64,000 bases of DNA, taken from contig NZ_SWDW01000004.1 of the NCBI RefSeq assembly GCF_004919045.1, positions 62,001-126,000 of the forward strand. The letters run 5' to 3'. This DNA is from Sinomonas albida (lineage in GTDB: Bacteria; Actinomycetota; Actinomycetes; Actinomycetales; Micrococcaceae). Below the pieces are notes generated by a model, which did no database searches, was not told the origin of the DNA, and saw only the letters and a program-made list of their open reading frames with translations. The position numbers and the translations under genes are program-made. This document shows, in pieces, positions 18,497-28,664 of this stretch; the first letter of the stretch is position 1; the number at the start of each line of letters is the position of its first letter.

Positions 18497-19762
18497 ATGG
18501 CCACAGCGCAGCAGGAGCGGCCGGGTGAGGCCGCGCAGACGCTGTGGCGGCGCCTCGAGGGCCCTGGCCCGCTGGGGGCGGGCGCCGGCTACTACCTCAT
18601 CCTCGGCTCGACGCTCGCGCTCACCGCGATCGGCATCATGATGGTGCTCTCGGCGTCGAGCGTGGAAAGCATCTCGCTCGGCGACAGCCCGTACACGGCC
18701 GCCCTCAAGCAGACCATGTTCGGCGTGATCGGCGTCATCGGGATGTTCGTGATCTCGCGCATCAACGTGCGGTGGCTCAAGCGGCTCGCGTGGCCCGGCA
18801 TCGGCGGCACGCTCGTGCTGCTCGTGCTCGTGCAGGTCATCGGCAAGCGCGTGCTCGGCAACCGCAACTGGATCGACGTCGCGGGCTTCAGCCTCCAGCC
18901 GTCGGAGTTCGCGAAGCTCTTCCTCGCCCTCTGGATGGCCACGATCCTCAACATGAAGTCGGACCTCCTCGGGCGCTGGGGCCACGCCCTCGTGCCGGTG
19001 GTCCCCATGGGACTTGCGGTCGCCGGCCTCGTCGTGTGGGGCCACGACCTCGGCACGACGCTCGTGATCCTGCTCGTCGTCGCGGCGGGCCTGTTCTTCG
19101 GCGGAATCCCCACACGCATCTTCGCGGTCTGCGGCGCCTTCATGGCGGCGGGTGCCATCGCGTTCGCCATGACGAGCGCCAACCGCATGTGCCGCATCTA
19201 CGAGTGGCTCGGCCAGAGCAACTCCGCGTGCACCCAGGACGGCGCGGACTTCGGCTATCAGGTCCAGAACGGCCTGCAGGGGCTTGCGTCCGGCGGATGG
19301 CTCGGCGTCGGCCTGGGGCAGAGCCGCCAGAAGTACAACTGGATTCCCGAGGCGCAGAACGACTTCATCTTCTCCGTGCTCGGCGAGGAGCTGGGCCTGT
19401 TCGGCACCCTCCTCGTCCTCGCCCTCTTCGCGGTCCTCGCGGTCGGGATCTTCCGCGTCGTGGTCCGCCAGAAGGAGATGTTCCCCCGGATCCTTGCCGG
19501 CACGATCATGGCGTGGCTGCTCGGCCAGGCCGCGCTCAACATGGCGATGGTCACGGGCCTCATGCCGGTGATCGGCGTCCCGCTGCCGTTCATCTCCTCG
19601 GGCGGCTCGGCGCTCGTCAGCTGTCTGTGCGCGGTCGGCGTAGTCTTGTCTCTGGCTCGCGAAGAGATGCGGCCAAGCCGCGCAGCGCGCACGAAGGGGA
19701 CCGTGAAGAAGCCGCAGCGCGCCACCCCGAAGACGTCGCCGAAGCGGAAGGCCACCACGTAG
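18497..19762 (+). CDS. ftsW: Septal glycosyltransferase FtsW
   Basis: SEDS-family membrane protein of 421 residues that polymerises lipid II at the septum with FtsI. Ten predicted spans. Signatures: [11 protein letters not shown] in the first span region, [72 protein letters not shown], and [12 protein letters not shown] near the end. The C-terminal 45 residues are strongly basic and cytoplasmic. ATG start with AAGGAG and AGAGG upstream. murG begins two bases after its stop. Confidence 0.97.
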   Translation: MATAQQERPGEAAQTLWRRLEGPGPLGAGAGYYLILGSTLALTAIGIMMVLSASSVESISLGDSPYTAALKQTMFGVIGVIGMFVISRINVRWLKRLAWPGIGGTLVLLVLVQVIGKRVLGNRNWIDVAGFSLQPSEFAKLFLALWMATILNMKSDLLGRWGHALVPVVPMGLAVAGLVVWGHDLGTTLVILLVVAAGLFFGGIPTRIFAVCGAFMAAGAIAFAMTSANRMCRIYEWLGQSNSACTQDGADFGYQVQNGLQGLASGGWLGVGLGQSRQKYNWIPEAQNDFIFSVLGEELGLFGTLLVLALFAVLAVGIFRVVVRQKEMFPRILAGTIMAWLLGQAALNMAMVTGLMPVIGVPLPFISSGGSALVSCLCAVGVVLSLAREEMRPSRAARTKGTVKKPQRATPKTSPKRKATT

Positions 19763-19764
19763 CA

Positions 19765-20901
19765 ATGCCCCCTCAGGACCCCTCCGGCACCGCACCGCGC
19801 CCACGTCAGTCCGGTCCGTCCGTCGTCCTCGCGGGCGGTGGAACGGCGGGGCACATCAGCCCGCTCCTGGCGATCGCGCGAGCCGTCGTGCGCCACAGCC
19901 CCGGCGCGCGGATCCTCGCCGTGGGAACAGAGTCGGGCATGGAGACGCGGCTCGTGCCCGCGGCAGGCTTCGAGCTCGCCACGATCGACCGGGTCCCGCT
20001 CCCGCGGAAGCCGACCCTCGACCTCGTGCGCCTGCCCGCGCGGCTCAGAAACGCGGTGCGCCAGGCCGAGCGCGTGCTCGAGCAGGCGCACGCCGACGTG
20101 CTCGTGGGCGTGGGCGGCTACGTTTGCACGCCGATGTACTTCGCGGCGAGGCGGCGCGGCACGCCGATCGTCATCCATGAGGCGAACACCCGGGCGGGGC
20201 TCGCCAACCGCGTGGGCGCCCTGTTCACCGAGCGCGTCGGCAAGGCCTTCCCGGAGACGAGGCTGCGGCACTCCCGCCTCGTCGGGATGCCCATGCGGCG
20301 CGAGGTCTCGAGGCTTCGCCGGGCCGAGGCCCGCGAGGGCGCGAGGCGGGCGCTCGGGCTCGATGCGGAGCGGCCGACCCTCGTCGTGACCGGAGGCTCG
20401 TCCGGCGCCCTGAGCATCAACCGCGCCCTCGCGGCGTCCCTTCCGGCGCTCGCGGCGGCCGGTGTCCAGACGCTGCACATCACGGGCCGCGGCAAGGCCG
20501 TCACGCGCGAAGGTGGCGAGCCCCTCGCCGCTGACGGATACCACCAGGTCGAGTACGTCGACGGGATGGAGACCGCGTACGCGGCCGCTGACCTCCTCGT
20601 GTGCCGCGCGGGCGCGGGCACGGTGTGCGAGGTGGCGGCGGCGGGCGTCCCCGCCGTGTTCGTGCCGCTCCCGATTGGCAACGGCGAGCAGGCCCTCAAC
20701 GCGCGCGGCCTCGTCGAGGCCGGTGCCGCGCTGCTCGTGCGGGACGCCGACTTCACGCCGGGGTGGCTTGCACGGGAGGTCGTGCCCCTCGTGGCTGATG
20801 GGGGCAGGCTTGAAGAGATGTCCAGGCGCGCGGAGGCCCTGGGCATCCGCGATGCGGACGAGGCGATGGCGGCGATGGTCATGGAGGCGGTGAACGCGTG
20901 A
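19765..20901 (+). CDS. murG: UDP-GlcNAc--lipid I GlcNAc transferase
   Basis: GT28 glycosyltransferase of 378 residues that adds GlcNAc to lipid I, making lipid II at the inner face of the membrane. The N-terminal glycine loop [52 protein letters not shown], the second-domain loop [13 protein letters not shown], and the donor site [35 protein letters not shown] region are all present (motif pieces at about 300-330). ATG at 19765 with a 17-residue polar lead. Its stop overlaps the GTG of murC (GTGA). Confidence 0.97.
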   Translation: MPPQDPSGTAPRPRQSGPSVVLAGGGTAGHISPLLAIARAVVRHSPGARILAVGTESGMETRLVPAAGFELATIDRVPLPRKPTLDLVRLPARLRNAVRQAERVLEQAHADVLVGVGGYVCTPMYFAARRRGTPIVIHEANTRAGLANRVGALFTERVGKAFPETRLRHSRLVGMPMRREVSRLRRAEAREGARRALGLDAERPTLVVTGGSSGALSINRALAASLPALAAAGVQTLHITGRGKAVTREGGEPLAADGYHQVEYVDGMETAYAAADLLVCRAGAGTVCEVAAAGVPAVFVPLPIGNGEQALNARGLVEAGAALLVRDADFTPGWLAREVVPLVADGGRLEEMSRRAEALGIRDADEAMAAMVMEAVNA

Positions 20902-22322
20902 CGGGACATGAGGCACAGCGGCTGGGGGAGGAGCTCGCCCAGCTCGGGCGCGTGCACTTCATCGGTGTCGGCGGCGTGGGCATGTCCGCGGTGGCGCGCG
21001 TCATGGTCGCTCGCGGCGTGCCGGTGAGCGGGTCCGATGCGAAGGATCTCCCGGTCATGCGCGATCTCGCGGCGCTCGGCGCCCGCATCGCGGTCGGGTA
21101 TGACGCAGCGAACCTCGGGGACGCCGAGACGGTCGTGGCCGGCTCGGCGATCCGGCCGGACAACCCCGAACTGGCCGAGGCCCGATCGCGGGGACTGCGC
21201 GTCCTCCACCGCTCGGAAGGGCTCGCGGCCACGATGGCCGGAAGCCGGGTGCTCGCCGTGGCGGGCACCCACGGCAAGACGACCACGACGTCCATGGCCA
21301 CGTGGATGCTGCGCGGCGCGGGCCTCGACCCGAGCTTCGCGATCGGTGCGAACGTCCCGGCCCTCGGCGTCAACGCCGCGTCGGGCGCCACGGACGTGTT
21401 CGTTGCCGAGGCCGACGAATCGGACGCGTCCTTCCTCAACTACCGCCCGCTCGTGGAGATCATCACGAATGTCGAGGCGGATCACCTCGACCACTACGGG
21501 ACGGCCCAAGCGGTCCACGCCGCGTTCGACGAGTTCGCGCGGCTCCTTCCGCCGAGCGGCCTCCTGGTTGCGTGTGCCGACGATCCCGGGGCGCGTGGGG
21601 TGGCCGAGCGCGCGCGGGAGGCAGCGCACGACGGCGGCCCCCGGGTGGTGCTCTACGGCACCGCCGAGGAGGCGGACCTGAGGCTCCTGCAGGGCGCCGA
21701 AGGCGCGACGCTCGCGTGGGCCGGCGGCTCGGCGCGGCTCCCGCTGGCCGTCCCCGGGACGCACAACGCGCTCAACGCGGCGGGCGCGTTCGCCGCCGTC
21801 GTCCTCGGCCTCGGTGCCGAACCGCAGGCCGCCGCGGCGTCGCTCGCCTCGTTCACCGGCGCTGCGCGCCGCTTCGAGCTCAAGGGCGAGGCCAACGGGA
21901 TTCGTGTGTACGACGACTACGCACACCATCCCACGGAGGTCCGCGCGGCGCTGGCGGCTGCCCGGAGCGTGGCCGGCCGCGGGCGCGTGCACGTGCTGTT
22001 CCAGCCGCACCTGTTCTCGCGGACGCGGGAATTCGCGGCCGCGTTCGCCGAGGCGCTCTCCGCCGCGGACACGGTGCGCGTCCTCGACATCTATCCGGCG
22101 CGCGAAGACCCGATCCCGGGCGTGACGAGCCGTCTCGTCACGGACGCCCTGCCCGCGGGTTCATATGCGTCGTCGCCCGAGCTCGCCGTAGCCGAGATCG
22201 CGGGCCTCGCGGCACCGGGGGACATCGTGCTCACGGTGGGGGCAGGCGATGTGACCGCCCAAGGGCCGGCTCTCGTCGAGGCCCTGCTGGCCCGTGGCCA
22301 GGGGGAGCCGCCGCATGCCTAG
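20898..22322 (+). CDS. murC: UDP-MurNAc--L-alanine ligase
   Basis: MurC of 474 residues adds L-Ala to UDP-MurNAc, the first stem-peptide step. N-terminal [21 protein letters not shown] loop [43 protein letters not shown]-terminal [16 protein letters not shown] and [15 protein letters not shown] start overlapping the murG stop by four bases. Its 3' end overlaps ftsQ by eight bases. Confidence 0.97.
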   Translation: MTGHEAQRLGEELAQLGRVHFIGVGGVGMSAVARVMVARGVPVSGSDAKDLPVMRDLAALGARIAVGYDAANLGDAETVVAGSAIRPDNPELAEARSRGLRVLHRSEGLAATMAGSRVLAVAGTHGKTTTTSMATWMLRGAGLDPSFAIGANVPALGVNAASGATDVFVAEADESDASFLNYRPLVEIITNVEADHLDHYGTAQAVHAAFDEFARLLPPSGLLVACADDPGARGVAERAREAAHDGGPRVVLYGTAEEADLRLLQGAEGATLAWAGGSARLPLAVPGTHNALNAAGAFAAVVLGLGAEPQAAAASLASFTGAARRFELKGEANGIRVYDDYAHHPTEVRAALAAARSVAGRGRVHVLFQPHLFSRTREFAAAFAEALSAADTVRVLDIYPAREDPIPGVTSRLVTDALPAGSYASSPELAVAEIAGLAAPGDIVLTVGAGDVTAQGPALVEALLARGQGEPPHA

Positions 22323-23439
22323 CCCGCGCAAGCCCCGCGTCCCGCGCACGGGAAGCGGCCAGAGCTCCCCGCGCAGCAGCTTCCAGGACGACGAGGCGCT
22401 TGACGCGTCGCGGCTCGCCTCCGAGCCGACGGGGGAGGAGCGAAGCCGGGTCTCGCTCGGCTCATCGTCCAAGGTCACGGTCCTGCGGCCGGTCCGCGAC
22501 GGGGACCACGGGGACCACGGGGAAGACTACGCCGACTTCGCCGACGAGTGGCACGAGGCGCCAGAGGACAGCCACGACGAGGACACGGCCGACGCGTCCG
22601 AGGACGAGGAACCGCGTCCGCCCAAGCCGGCCCGGACGCGCGGCTGGGGCGCTCGGCGGGCGCGCAAGGCTGCCGCGGCCAAGGCCGCGGAGGAGGCTGC
22701 CGCCTCCCGCGACGTCCTGGCGTTCCCCGTGCCCCGAGCGCGCCGCGTCCGGCGCCGCGTGATCGTCATCGCCGCGTCCGCGGTCGCGCTCGTCGCCGGG
22801 ATCATGGCACTCCTCGTGTTCTCGCCCGTGCTCGCCGTGCGAACCATCACGGTCGAGGGCACCAAGATGCTCGCGCCCGCCCAGGTGGTAGCGGCGCTCA
22901 AGCCGATCCAGGGGCGTCCGCTTCCCCTCGTCGGCCCGGACGATGTCTCGCGGCTCGTGACCCCCATCGTTCAGGTCAAGTCGGTGCGGACCCGTGCCGT
23001 GCCGCCCAACACGCTGCTCGTCACGGTCGTCGAGCGCGTCCCAGTGGCGCTCGTGAAGCAGTCTGACGGGTTCTCCGTCGTGGATGGCGACGGCGTCGAG
23101 ATCGCGAAGACCAAGGACCAGTCCGCGTTCGCGGTTCCCGTCATCGATGCCTCCGGCGCCCCGATCGCCCACCCGACCTTCCTGGCCATCACGAGCGTGC
23201 TCGGGGCGCTGCCCGCGGATGTCCTCTCGCAGCTCGCGACCGCGAAAGCCGACTCGGTCGACTCGGTCCAGCTCAAGCTCGCGGACGGCAAGACCGTCAT
23301 CTGGGGCAACTCGCAGGACCGCGACCTCAAGGCCAAGGTGCTCGCGGCACTCATGAAGACCAACGCGACTCCGGTCAAGGGCCAGCCCCCCGTGACGGTC
23401 TATGACGTGAGCACGCCTCGGCATCCGGTCACGCGATAA
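22315..23439 (+). CDS. ftsQ: Cell division protein FtsQ
   Basis: Single-span divisome protein of 374 residues. The cytoplasmic N terminus is unusually long (about 150 residues) and strongly acidic in the middle, including a GDHGDHGED stretch encoded by a short 9-base repeat. A basic patch then precedes the membrane span (VIVIAASAVALVAGIMALLVF). Outside is a POTRA domain (LAVRTITVEGTKMLAPAQVVAAL) and an FtsQ/DivIB beta domain with RAVPPNTLLVTVVERVPVAL. The ATG at 22315 follows GGGGAG by eight bases and overlaps the murC stop. Confidence 0.93.
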   Translation: MPSPRKPRVPRTGSGQSSPRSSFQDDEALDASRLASEPTGEERSRVSLGSSSKVTVLRPVRDGDHGDHGEDYADFADEWHEAPEDSHDEDTADASEDEEPRPPKPARTRGWGARRARKAAAAKAAEEAAASRDVLAFPVPRARRVRRRVIVIAASAVALVAGIMALLVFSPVLAVRTITVEGTKMLAPAQVVAALKPIQGRPLPLVGPDDVSRLVTPIVQVKSVRTRAVPPNTLLVTVVERVPVALVKQSDGFSVVDGDGVEIAKTKDQSAFAVPVIDASGAPIAHPTFLAITSVLGALPADVLSQLATAKADSVDSVQLKLADGKTVIWGNSQDRDLKAKVLAALMKTNATPVKGQPPVTVYDVSTPRHPVTR

Positions 23440-23527
23440 TGCGTCCCCGCACGGCAAAGCGCGCGACACGCCTAGGCGGTCGTTGCACCGAGGAATCGCT
23501 GCAAATACCGTCTTCAACAAGAGCTAG

Positions 23528-23564
23528 TTGACATAACTATAACCTTCGACTTGAGGGTTAAGGT
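23528..23564 (+). promoter_or_regulatory. ftsZ promoter region with inverted repeat
   Basis: This is the most AT-rich stretch of the dcw cluster. It contains TTGACA (23528-23533), TATAAC (23538-23543), and an inverted repeat AACCTT (23541-23546) / AAGGTT (23559-23564). TTGACA and TATAAC are too close to be one promoter, so at least two start signals or an operator may overlap. Consistent with separate, strong ftsZ transcription. Confidence 0.5.
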
Positions 23565-23617
23565 TGTAGGGATCCAGCTTCTTGCAGAACCAGCAGGCTT
23601 CGAACAAGGGACTCAAC

Positions 23618-24835
23618 GTGGCAGCACCGCAGAACTACTTGGCCGTCATCAAGGTCGTCGGCATCGGCGGCGGTGGCGTGAACGCAGTCAACCGCATGAT
23701 CGAAGTCGGTCTGCGAGGCGTGGAATTCATCGCCATCAACACGGACGCCCAGGCGCTGCTCATGAGCGACGCGGACGTCAAGCTCGACGTCGGCCGCGAA
23801 CTCACCCGTGGTCTTGGTGCCGGCGCGAACCCCGAGGTCGGCCGCCAGGCAGCCGAGGACCACTCGGATGAGATCGAAGAGGTCCTCCGCGGCGCGGACA
23901 TGGTCTTCGTCACGGCAGGCGAGGGCGGCGGGACGGGAACCGGCGGCGCGCCCGTCGTGGCCCGGATCGCCCGCTCGCTCGGCGCGCTCACCATCGGTGT
24001 CGTCACCCGTCCGTTCACGTTCGAGGGCCGCCGCCGCGCGAGCTCCGCCGAGAACGGCATCGAGGCGCTCCGCGACGAGGTGGATACGCTCATCGTCATT
24101 CCGAACGACCGGCTGCTCTCGATCAGCGACCGCAACGTGTCGGTGCTCGACGCGTTCCGCTCGGCCGATCAGGTTCTGCTCTCTGGCGTCCAGGGCATCA
24201 CGGACCTCATCACGACCCCCGGCCTCATCAACCTCGACTTCGCCGACGTCAAGTCCGTCATGCAGGGCGCTGGTTCCGCCCTCATGGGCATCGGCTCGGC
24301 GCGCGGCGAGGATCGTGCGGTCAAGGCCGCGGAGCTCGCGATCGCCTCGCCGCTCCTCGAGGCCTCGATCGACGGCGCCCACGGCGTGCTTCTCTCGATT
24401 CAGGGCGGCAGCGACCTCGGCCTGTTCGAGATCAACGAGGCCGCGCGCCTCGTCCAGGAGGTCGCGCACCCCGAGGCGAACATCATCTTCGGCGCGGTCA
24501 TCGACGATGCCCTCGGCGACGAGGCTCGCGTGACGGTCATCGCGGCGGGCTTCGACGACGTCAAGGCGACGTCGCCGTCGCTCGAGGACACGAAGGCCAA
24601 GGCTGCCGCGCAGCAGGCCGCCGCAGCGGCGTCGTCGGCCGTCCCGGCGGCGCCCCAGGCGCCGTCGACGCCGCGACCGTCCGCGCAGCCCACGCCGTCC
24701 CACGCGGGCCTGAGCCAGTGGAGCCAGTCCCACTCGACGGCCGATTCCGGCTTCGATGTCGAGCTTCCGGCCGTAGTCGAGCCGGACCTCTCGGGTTCGC
24801 GCGACGATCTCGACGTGCCCGACTTCCTCAAGTGA
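23618..24835 (+). CDS. ftsZ: Cell division GTPase FtsZ
   Basis: Tubulin-like GTPase of 405 residues that forms the Z ring. [22 protein letters not shown] at the N terminus, the tubulin signature [13 protein letters not shown] (about residue 105), NDRLL and the T7 loop [11 protein letters not shown] follow. After a variable Ala/Pro/Gln-rich linker (about 325-390) comes the conserved C-terminal tail [10 protein letters not shown] that binds SepF and other partners. GTG at 23618 is chosen because AAGGGA lies six bases before it and it gives the mycobacterial-type N terminus; the frame also opens with TTG at 23582. Its stop overlaps the GTG of pgeF. Confidence 0.97.
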   Translation: MAAPQNYLAVIKVVGIGGGGVNAVNRMIEVGLRGVEFIAINTDAQALLMSDADVKLDVGRELTRGLGAGANPEVGRQAAEDHSDEIEEVLRGADMVFVTAGEGGGTGTGGAPVVARIARSLGALTIGVVTRPFTFEGRRRASSAENGIEALRDEVDTLIVIPNDRLLSISDRNVSVLDAFRSADQVLLSGVQGITDLITTPGLINLDFADVKSVMQGAGSALMGIGSARGEDRAVKAAELAIASPLLEASIDGAHGVLLSIQGGSDLGLFEINEAARLVQEVAHPEANIIFGAVIDDALGDEARVTVIAAGFDDVKATSPSLEDTKAKAAAQQAAAAASSAVPAAPQAPSTPRPSAQPTPSHAGLSQWSQSHSTADSGFDVELPAVVEPDLSGSRDDLDVPDFLK

Positions 24836-25572
24836 CGCTCGGGGCATCCGCCCCCACCCCGCGTGGGGGCGGGGCGGAAGGATTCTTCTGGTGGCGCCGG
24901 GACATCCGTCCCGGCGTCACCGCCGCATTCACGCGGGTTTCTGCGGGCAACCTCGCCTTTCATGTCGGAACGGACGACGGCGGCGTGCGCGCAAGTCGCG
25001 CGGCGCTGGCCCGGGCCGCCGGCGTAGACCGTTTCCAGTACATGGAGCAGGTACACGGGAACACGGCCGTCTGGGCCGAGGATGCGGGAGAGATCCCGGT
25101 CGCGGACGCCCTCCTCTCTCGTGGCGCGCCTGTGGCAGTCATGGTCGCCGACTGTGTCCCGATCCTGCTCGTCGGGGAGCTCCCGGATGGTTCGCCAGCG
25201 CTCGGTGCGGTCCACGCGGGGCGAGTGGGTCTCGCGGTCGGCGTGATCCCCGCGGCGATTTCGGCACTGCGGGACGCGGGCGCCGAAGGCCTCGAAGCCT
25301 GGATCGGACCGAGTATCTGCGGGCGCTGCTACGAGGTCCCGGCCGCGCTCCGCGACGAGGTCGAGGCAGCGGTGCCCGGGACGGCCTCGACGACCTCGTG
25401 GGGGACGCCCGCGCTCGACCTGCCCGCCGGCGTCGACGTCCAGCTCGCTGCAGCGGGCGTCGTGGTCCACGCGGAGGCGGGCGGATGCACGCTCGAGGAG
25501 GAGCAGCTCTTCTCCCACCGCCGGGCCCCGGGGCAGGGCCGGTTCGCAGGCCTGGTGTGGGCGCATGCCTGA
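24832..25572 (+). CDS. pgeF: Peptidoglycan editing factor PgeF (laccase-domain family)
   Basis: YfiH/laccase-domain protein of 246 residues. Family members are multicopper-oxidase-like or purine nucleoside-active enzymes, and PgeF in E. coli removes misincorporated L-Ser from UDP-MurNAc. Motifs: [58 protein letters not shown] and [12 protein letters not shown], which carry the conserved His and Cys metal ligands. GTG overlaps the ftsZ stop (GTGA), and the 3' end overlaps the next gene by eight bases. This ftsZ-yfiH-yggS-sepF order is typical of Actinobacteria. Confidence 0.9.
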   Translation: MTLGASAPTPRGGGAEGFFWWRRDIRPGVTAAFTRVSAGNLAFHVGTDDGGVRASRAALARAAGVDRFQYMEQVHGNTAVWAEDAGEIPVADALLSRGAPVAVMVADCVPILLVGELPDGSPALGAVHAGRVGLAVGVIPAAISALRDAGAEGLEAWIGPSICGRCYEVPAALRDEVEAAVPGTASTTSWGTPALDLPAGVDVQLAAAGVVVHAEAGGCTLEEEQLFSHRRAPGQGRFAGLVWAHA

Positions 25573-26287
25573 TCGGGACGCCCGGCGAGCCGAGCTCGCC
25601 GCAAACCTCGAACGGGTCCGTGGCCGGATCTCCGCTGCGGCGCGGGCTGCCCGACGGGACGACGAGCCCCGGCTCATCGTCGTGACGAAATTCCATCCCG
25701 CTGAGGACGTGCGGCTGCTCGCCGGGCTCGGCGTGACCGAGGTCGGCGAGAACCGGGAGCAGGAGGCTACCGCGAAGGCCGCCAAGCTCACGGACCTCGG
25801 GCTCTCGTGGCACTTCATCGGCCAGCTCCAGTCGAACAAGGCCAAGAACGTGGTGCGCTACGCGGACACCGTCCATTCGGTGGACCGGCCGTCGCTCGTG
25901 GCGGCACTCGAGAAGGCTGTTCTCCATGAGCCGGAACGAGCCGGGCGTCCACCCCTCGCGTGCCTCCTCCAGGTGAACCTCGATGAGGACGCGGCGCCCG
26001 GGCGCGGGGGAGCACTGCCCGCCGAGCTGGGGCGGCTGGGAGACCTCGTGGCCCGTGCCGACGGGCTGCGGCTCGCGGGCGTCATGGCGGTCGCGCCGCT
26101 GGGTGAGGATCCCGCGCGGGCCTTCGAACGTCTTGCCTCATGTGCCGAGAAGCTGCGCGGGGACCATCCAGATGCGAGGATGGTGTCTGCGGGAATGAGC
26201 CAAGACCTCGAACAGGCCATCGCGGCAGGCGCGACACACGTGCGGATCGGTACCGATGTCCTCGGTCCCCGGCCACGCGTGCTGTAG
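25565..26287 (+). CDS. PLP homeostasis protein (YggS/COG0325)
   Basis: Alanine-racemase-fold pyridoxal phosphate-binding protein of 240 residues, thought to buffer PLP. Evidence: [16 protein letters not shown], with the PLP lysine in VTKFHP, then [30 protein letters not shown], and [32 protein letters not shown] at the C terminus (phosphate-binding loop SAGMS). ATG start inside the pgeF 3' end. A 73-base gap precedes sepF. Confidence 0.94.
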   Translation: MPDRDARRAELAANLERVRGRISAAARAARRDDEPRLIVVTKFHPAEDVRLLAGLGVTEVGENREQEATAKAAKLTDLGLSWHFIGQLQSNKAKNVVRYADTVHSVDRPSLVAALEKAVLHEPERAGRPPLACLLQVNLDEDAAPGRGGALPAELGRLGDLVARADGLRLAGVMAVAPLGEDPARAFERLASCAEKLRGDHPDARMVSAGMSQDLEQAIAAGATHVRIGTDVLGPRPRVL

Positions 26288-26360
26288 CGTCGAATCGTCG
26301 GGACCTCTAGGGCCGGGACCCGTGCACGAGGACCGCGTGGCCCGAGTACAGGAGTCGAGC

Positions 26361-26894
26361 ATGGCCGGAGTTATGCGGAAGACCATGGTTTACCTCGGCC
26401 TCGCAGACAGCGATGAGCAGTTCGAGGCCGAGGCCCATCACGCCCGCACGGAAACCACACGTACGGAAGAGGACAAGCCGGTGCACACCGAGCGCGAAGA
26501 ACGTCGCCAGTCACTCGCAACCCGCGAGCCTGCCGCCGCAGAGGTCGAGGAGTACCGGGCCCCGGTGACGCCTATCAAGCGCGCCGCTGCCGTGCGCGAA
26601 GACGGCGGCCTCCGCCAGATCACCACGGTGCACCCGCGTTCGTACAATGACGCCAAGGTCATCGGTGAGAGCTTCCGCGAAGGCATCCCCGTGATCATGA
26701 ACGTGACCGACATGGGCGAGGCGGACGCCAAGCGCCTGGTCGACTTCTCTGCCGGCCTCGTGTTCGGCATGCACGGCAGCATCGAGCGCGTCACCAACAA
26801 GGTGTTCCTGCTCACTCCCGCGACGATCGAAGTCCTCGGCGAGGACAAGAAGACGACGAGCGACGGGACCACGAGCTTCTTCAACCAGAGCTGA
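26361..26894 (+). CDS. sepF: Cell division protein SepF
   Basis: Membrane-associated FtsZ partner of 177 residues. A short N-terminal amphipathic segment ([18 protein letters not shown]) anchors it to the membrane, a charged linker of about 65 residues follows, and the C-terminal SepF domain has [47 protein letters not shown] and [11 protein letters not shown]. Actinobacteria lack FtsA, so SepF is the likely Z-ring tether. ATG at 26361 follows AGGAG by five to six bases. Confidence 0.95.
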   Translation: MAGVMRKTMVYLGLADSDEQFEAEAHHARTETTRTEEDKPVHTEREERRQSLATREPAAAEVEEYRAPVTPIKRAAAVREDGGLRQITTVHPRSYNDAKVIGESFREGIPVIMNVTDMGEADAKRLVDFSAGLVFGMHGSIERVTNKVFLLTPATIEVLGEDKKTTSDGTTSFFNQS

Positions 26895-26901
26895 GCTTCG
26901 C

Positions 26902-27189
26902 GTGGCCATTGTCTGGGCAATTGCGTATGTGCTCCTCGATCTCCTCCTGGTAGGTCTCGTGGGGCGCCTTGTACTGGACTGGGTTCAGTCGTTTGCCCGA
27001 TCATGGCGCCCGCGCGGCATTTCGCTGGTTGCCGCGAGCGCCATCTATTCGATGACCGATCCGCCCATGCGCCTGTCGAGGAGGCTCTTCAAGCCGGTTC
27101 GGCTTGGTGGCCTGAGTCTCGATGTCGCGTTCATCGTCCTCGTGCTCGCGGTGTACATCGCTATGGATATCGTTCGGAATCTCGCGTAG
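26902..27189 (+). CDS. YggT-family membrane protein
   Basis: YggT (YlmG) family protein of 95 residues with two membrane segments: IVWAIAYVLLDLLLVGLVGRLVL at the N terminus and LDVAFIVLVLAVYIAMDIV at the C terminus. The conserved middle is TDPPMRLSRRLFKPVRLGGLSLD. It lies between sepF and wag31 as in most Actinobacteria (Rv2146c position). Its role in division or membrane organisation is not defined. GTG start eight bases after the sepF stop. Confidence 0.9.
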   Translation: MAIVWAIAYVLLDLLLVGLVGRLVLDWVQSFARSWRPRGISLVAASAIYSMTDPPMRLSRRLFKPVRLGGLSLDVAFIVLVLAVYIAMDIVRNLA

Positions 27190-27272
27190 GTTCTTAGCAA
27201 AAGGTCCGGGGCTTCTCCTGAGCCGCACTTAGGTGCTAAGGCGGAAAGTAGAGCGACCGGGTGAATGTCAGT

Positions 27273-27305
27273 TACGGTAGTCGGGGAGGCGCAAGCCGTC
27301 CGACT
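27273..27305 (+). promoter_or_regulatory. wag31 upstream region: -10-like hexamer and GCAA hairpin
   Basis: TACGGT (27273-27278) could be a -10. Directly after it, AGTCGG (27279-27284) pairs with CCGACT (27300-27305) and GGC with GCC, closing a GCAA tetraloop. The structure would straddle the transcription start or form the 5' leader. Function is inferred only. Confidence 0.3.
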
Positions 27306-27329
27306 GACAAGACCAAATGAGGTGAGCAG

Positions 27330-27962
27330 ATGGCTCTGACGCCAGAAGATGTCGTCAACAAGCGATTCCAGCCGACCAAGTTCCGCGAGGGCTACGACCA
27401 GGACGAGGTTGATGACTTTCTTGACGAGATCGTCATTGAGCTGCGTCGGCTGAACCAGGAGAACGACGAGCTCCGTAAGAAGGTCGCCGAGCTCACCTCC
27501 AAGGGCGGCGTCTCGGCACCGGAGAAGCCGGCTGCCGAAGAGGCCAAGCCGGCCGAGGTCGCCAAGCCGGCCCCGATCGCTCCGGCTCCCGCGCCGGTCC
27601 CCGCCGCGACCTCGGCGTCGTCTGTCACGCAGACGGCCGAGTCCGCCGCAGGCCTCCTCGCGATGGCACAGCAGATGCACGACAAGCACGTCCAGGACGG
27701 CGTCGACCAGCGCGACAAGATCATCGCCGAGGCCCAGATCGAGGCGAGCAGCCTCGTGAGCGAGGCTCAGGAGAAGTCCCGCAAGACTCTCGGTGCCCTC
27801 GAGCAGCAGCGCTCGGTCCTCGAGCGCAAGGTCGAGCAGCTCCGCGGCTTCGAGCGCGACTACCGCGCTCGCCTCAAGGCCTACATCGAGGGTCAGCTGC
27901 GCGATCTCGACGCCCGCGGGTCTGTGGTGTCGAACGAGATCCCCGACAACGCCGAGGTCTAA
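27330..27962 (+). CDS. wag31: Polar growth scaffold Wag31/DivIVA
   Basis: Coiled-coil protein of 210 residues that marks cell poles and recruits wall-synthesis machinery in Actinobacteria. N-terminal membrane-binding domain: LTPEDVVNKRFQPTKFREGYDQDEVDDFLDEI, then a coiled coil. An Ala/Pro-rich linker lies at about 65-100. A second coiled coil (ALEQQRSVLERKVEQLRGFERDYRARLKAYIEGQL) closes it. ATG with GAGGTGAG upstream. It ends the dcw cluster and is followed by a strong hairpin. Confidence 0.95.
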   Translation: MALTPEDVVNKRFQPTKFREGYDQDEVDDFLDEIVIELRRLNQENDELRKKVAELTSKGGVSAPEKPAAEEAKPAEVAKPAPIAPAPAPVPAATSASSVTQTAESAAGLLAMAQQMHDKHVQDGVDQRDKIIAEAQIEASSLVSEAQEKSRKTLGALEQQRSVLERKVEQLRGFERDYRARLKAYIEGQLRDLDARGSVVSNEIPDNAEV

Positions 27963-27978
27963 GTCAGAAGTTCGTCTG

Positions 27979-28011
27979 AGCCGGCGGCCGCACTTCACGC
28001 GGTCGCCGGCT
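27979..28011 (+). terminator. Hairpin after wag31
   Basis: AGCCGGCG pairs with CGCCGGCT, and CCGC with GCGG inside, with a short loop. It begins 17 bases after the wag31 stop. No T tract follows, as is common for actinobacterial terminators. Confidence 0.6.
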
Positions 28012-28034
28012 TCGGCATGCCAAGGGAAAACAGC

Positions 28035-28664
28035 ATGGACAATTCCACCCCGACGCCGCCCTCACAGGACGCGGCGCCGCCGCCCGCCGCGCGTGGCCGC
28101 GTGGCGTGGCGGGCGATTGGTGTGCTCGCCGCCCTTGCGGTCGTGGCCTACCTCGCCGACCAGCTCACCAAGCTCTGGGTGACGAGCACGATGACGGAGG
28201 GCGACCGTATCGCCGTCATCCCGCCGCTCGTGCACTGGTACTACATCCGCAACTCGGGCGCCGCGTTCTCGATTGGCGAGAACGTGACGTGGGTCTTCAG
28301 CATCATCATGACGGTCGTGGCGGTCGCGATCATCGTCTATGCGCGGCGGGTTCGGTCGATCGGCTGGGGCGTTGCGCTCGGGCTCGTCCTCGGCGGCGCC
28401 CTCGGCAACCTCACGGACCGCCTGTTCCGCGAGCCTTCATTCGGCATGGGCCACGTGGTCGACTTCATCCAGCTGCCGAATTTCGCGATCTTCAACGTTG
28501 CCGACTCGTGTGTCGTGAGCGGCGTGGCGCTCATCTGCCTGCTCACTCTTCTCGGGATCGGCGCCGACGGGACCCGCCACGCGAAGCACGAGGCGAGGGC
28601 CGACGGCCCCGCTGCGGGCACGGGGTCCGGCGGGGAAGAGCGGCCGGGGACGCCGGGTGCCTGA
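28035..28664 (+). CDS. lspA: Lipoprotein signal peptidase
   Basis: Aspartyl membrane protease of 209 residues that removes signal peptides from diacylated prolipoproteins. Four spans. Motifs: [37 protein letters not shown] and [24 protein letters not shown], the last two holding the catalytic Asp pair (NLTDR region and NVADS). ATG at 28035 has AAGGGA seven bases before it; an in-frame ATG at 28017 precedes that signal. The C-terminal tail of about 40 residues is polar. It overlaps rluD by eight bases. Confidence 0.93.
   Translation: MDNSTPTPPSQDAAPPPAARGRVAWRAIGVLAALAVVAYLADQLTKLWVTSTMTEGDRIAVIPPLVHWYYIRNSGAAFSIGENVTWVFSIIMTVVAVAIIVYARRVRSIGWGVALGLVLGGALGNLTDRLFREPSFGMGHVVDFIQLPNFAIFNVADSCVVSGVALICLLTLLGIGADGTRHAKHEARADGPAAGTGSGGEERPGTPGA

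Noticed and set aside
18544-19764. Upstream extension of the murG frame into ftsW
   Set aside because: Translation is low-complexity and overlaps ftsW completely. ATG 19765 gives a normal MurG.
16997-19804. A 935-codon open frame antisense to murD and ftsW
   Set aside because: Same GC-driven shadow effect; it spans two well-identified genes and has no ribosome binding site or family features.
23582-23617. TTG start for ftsZ
   Set aside because: It has no ribosome binding site, whereas GTG 23618 has AAGGGA six bases before it and gives the conserved N terminus.
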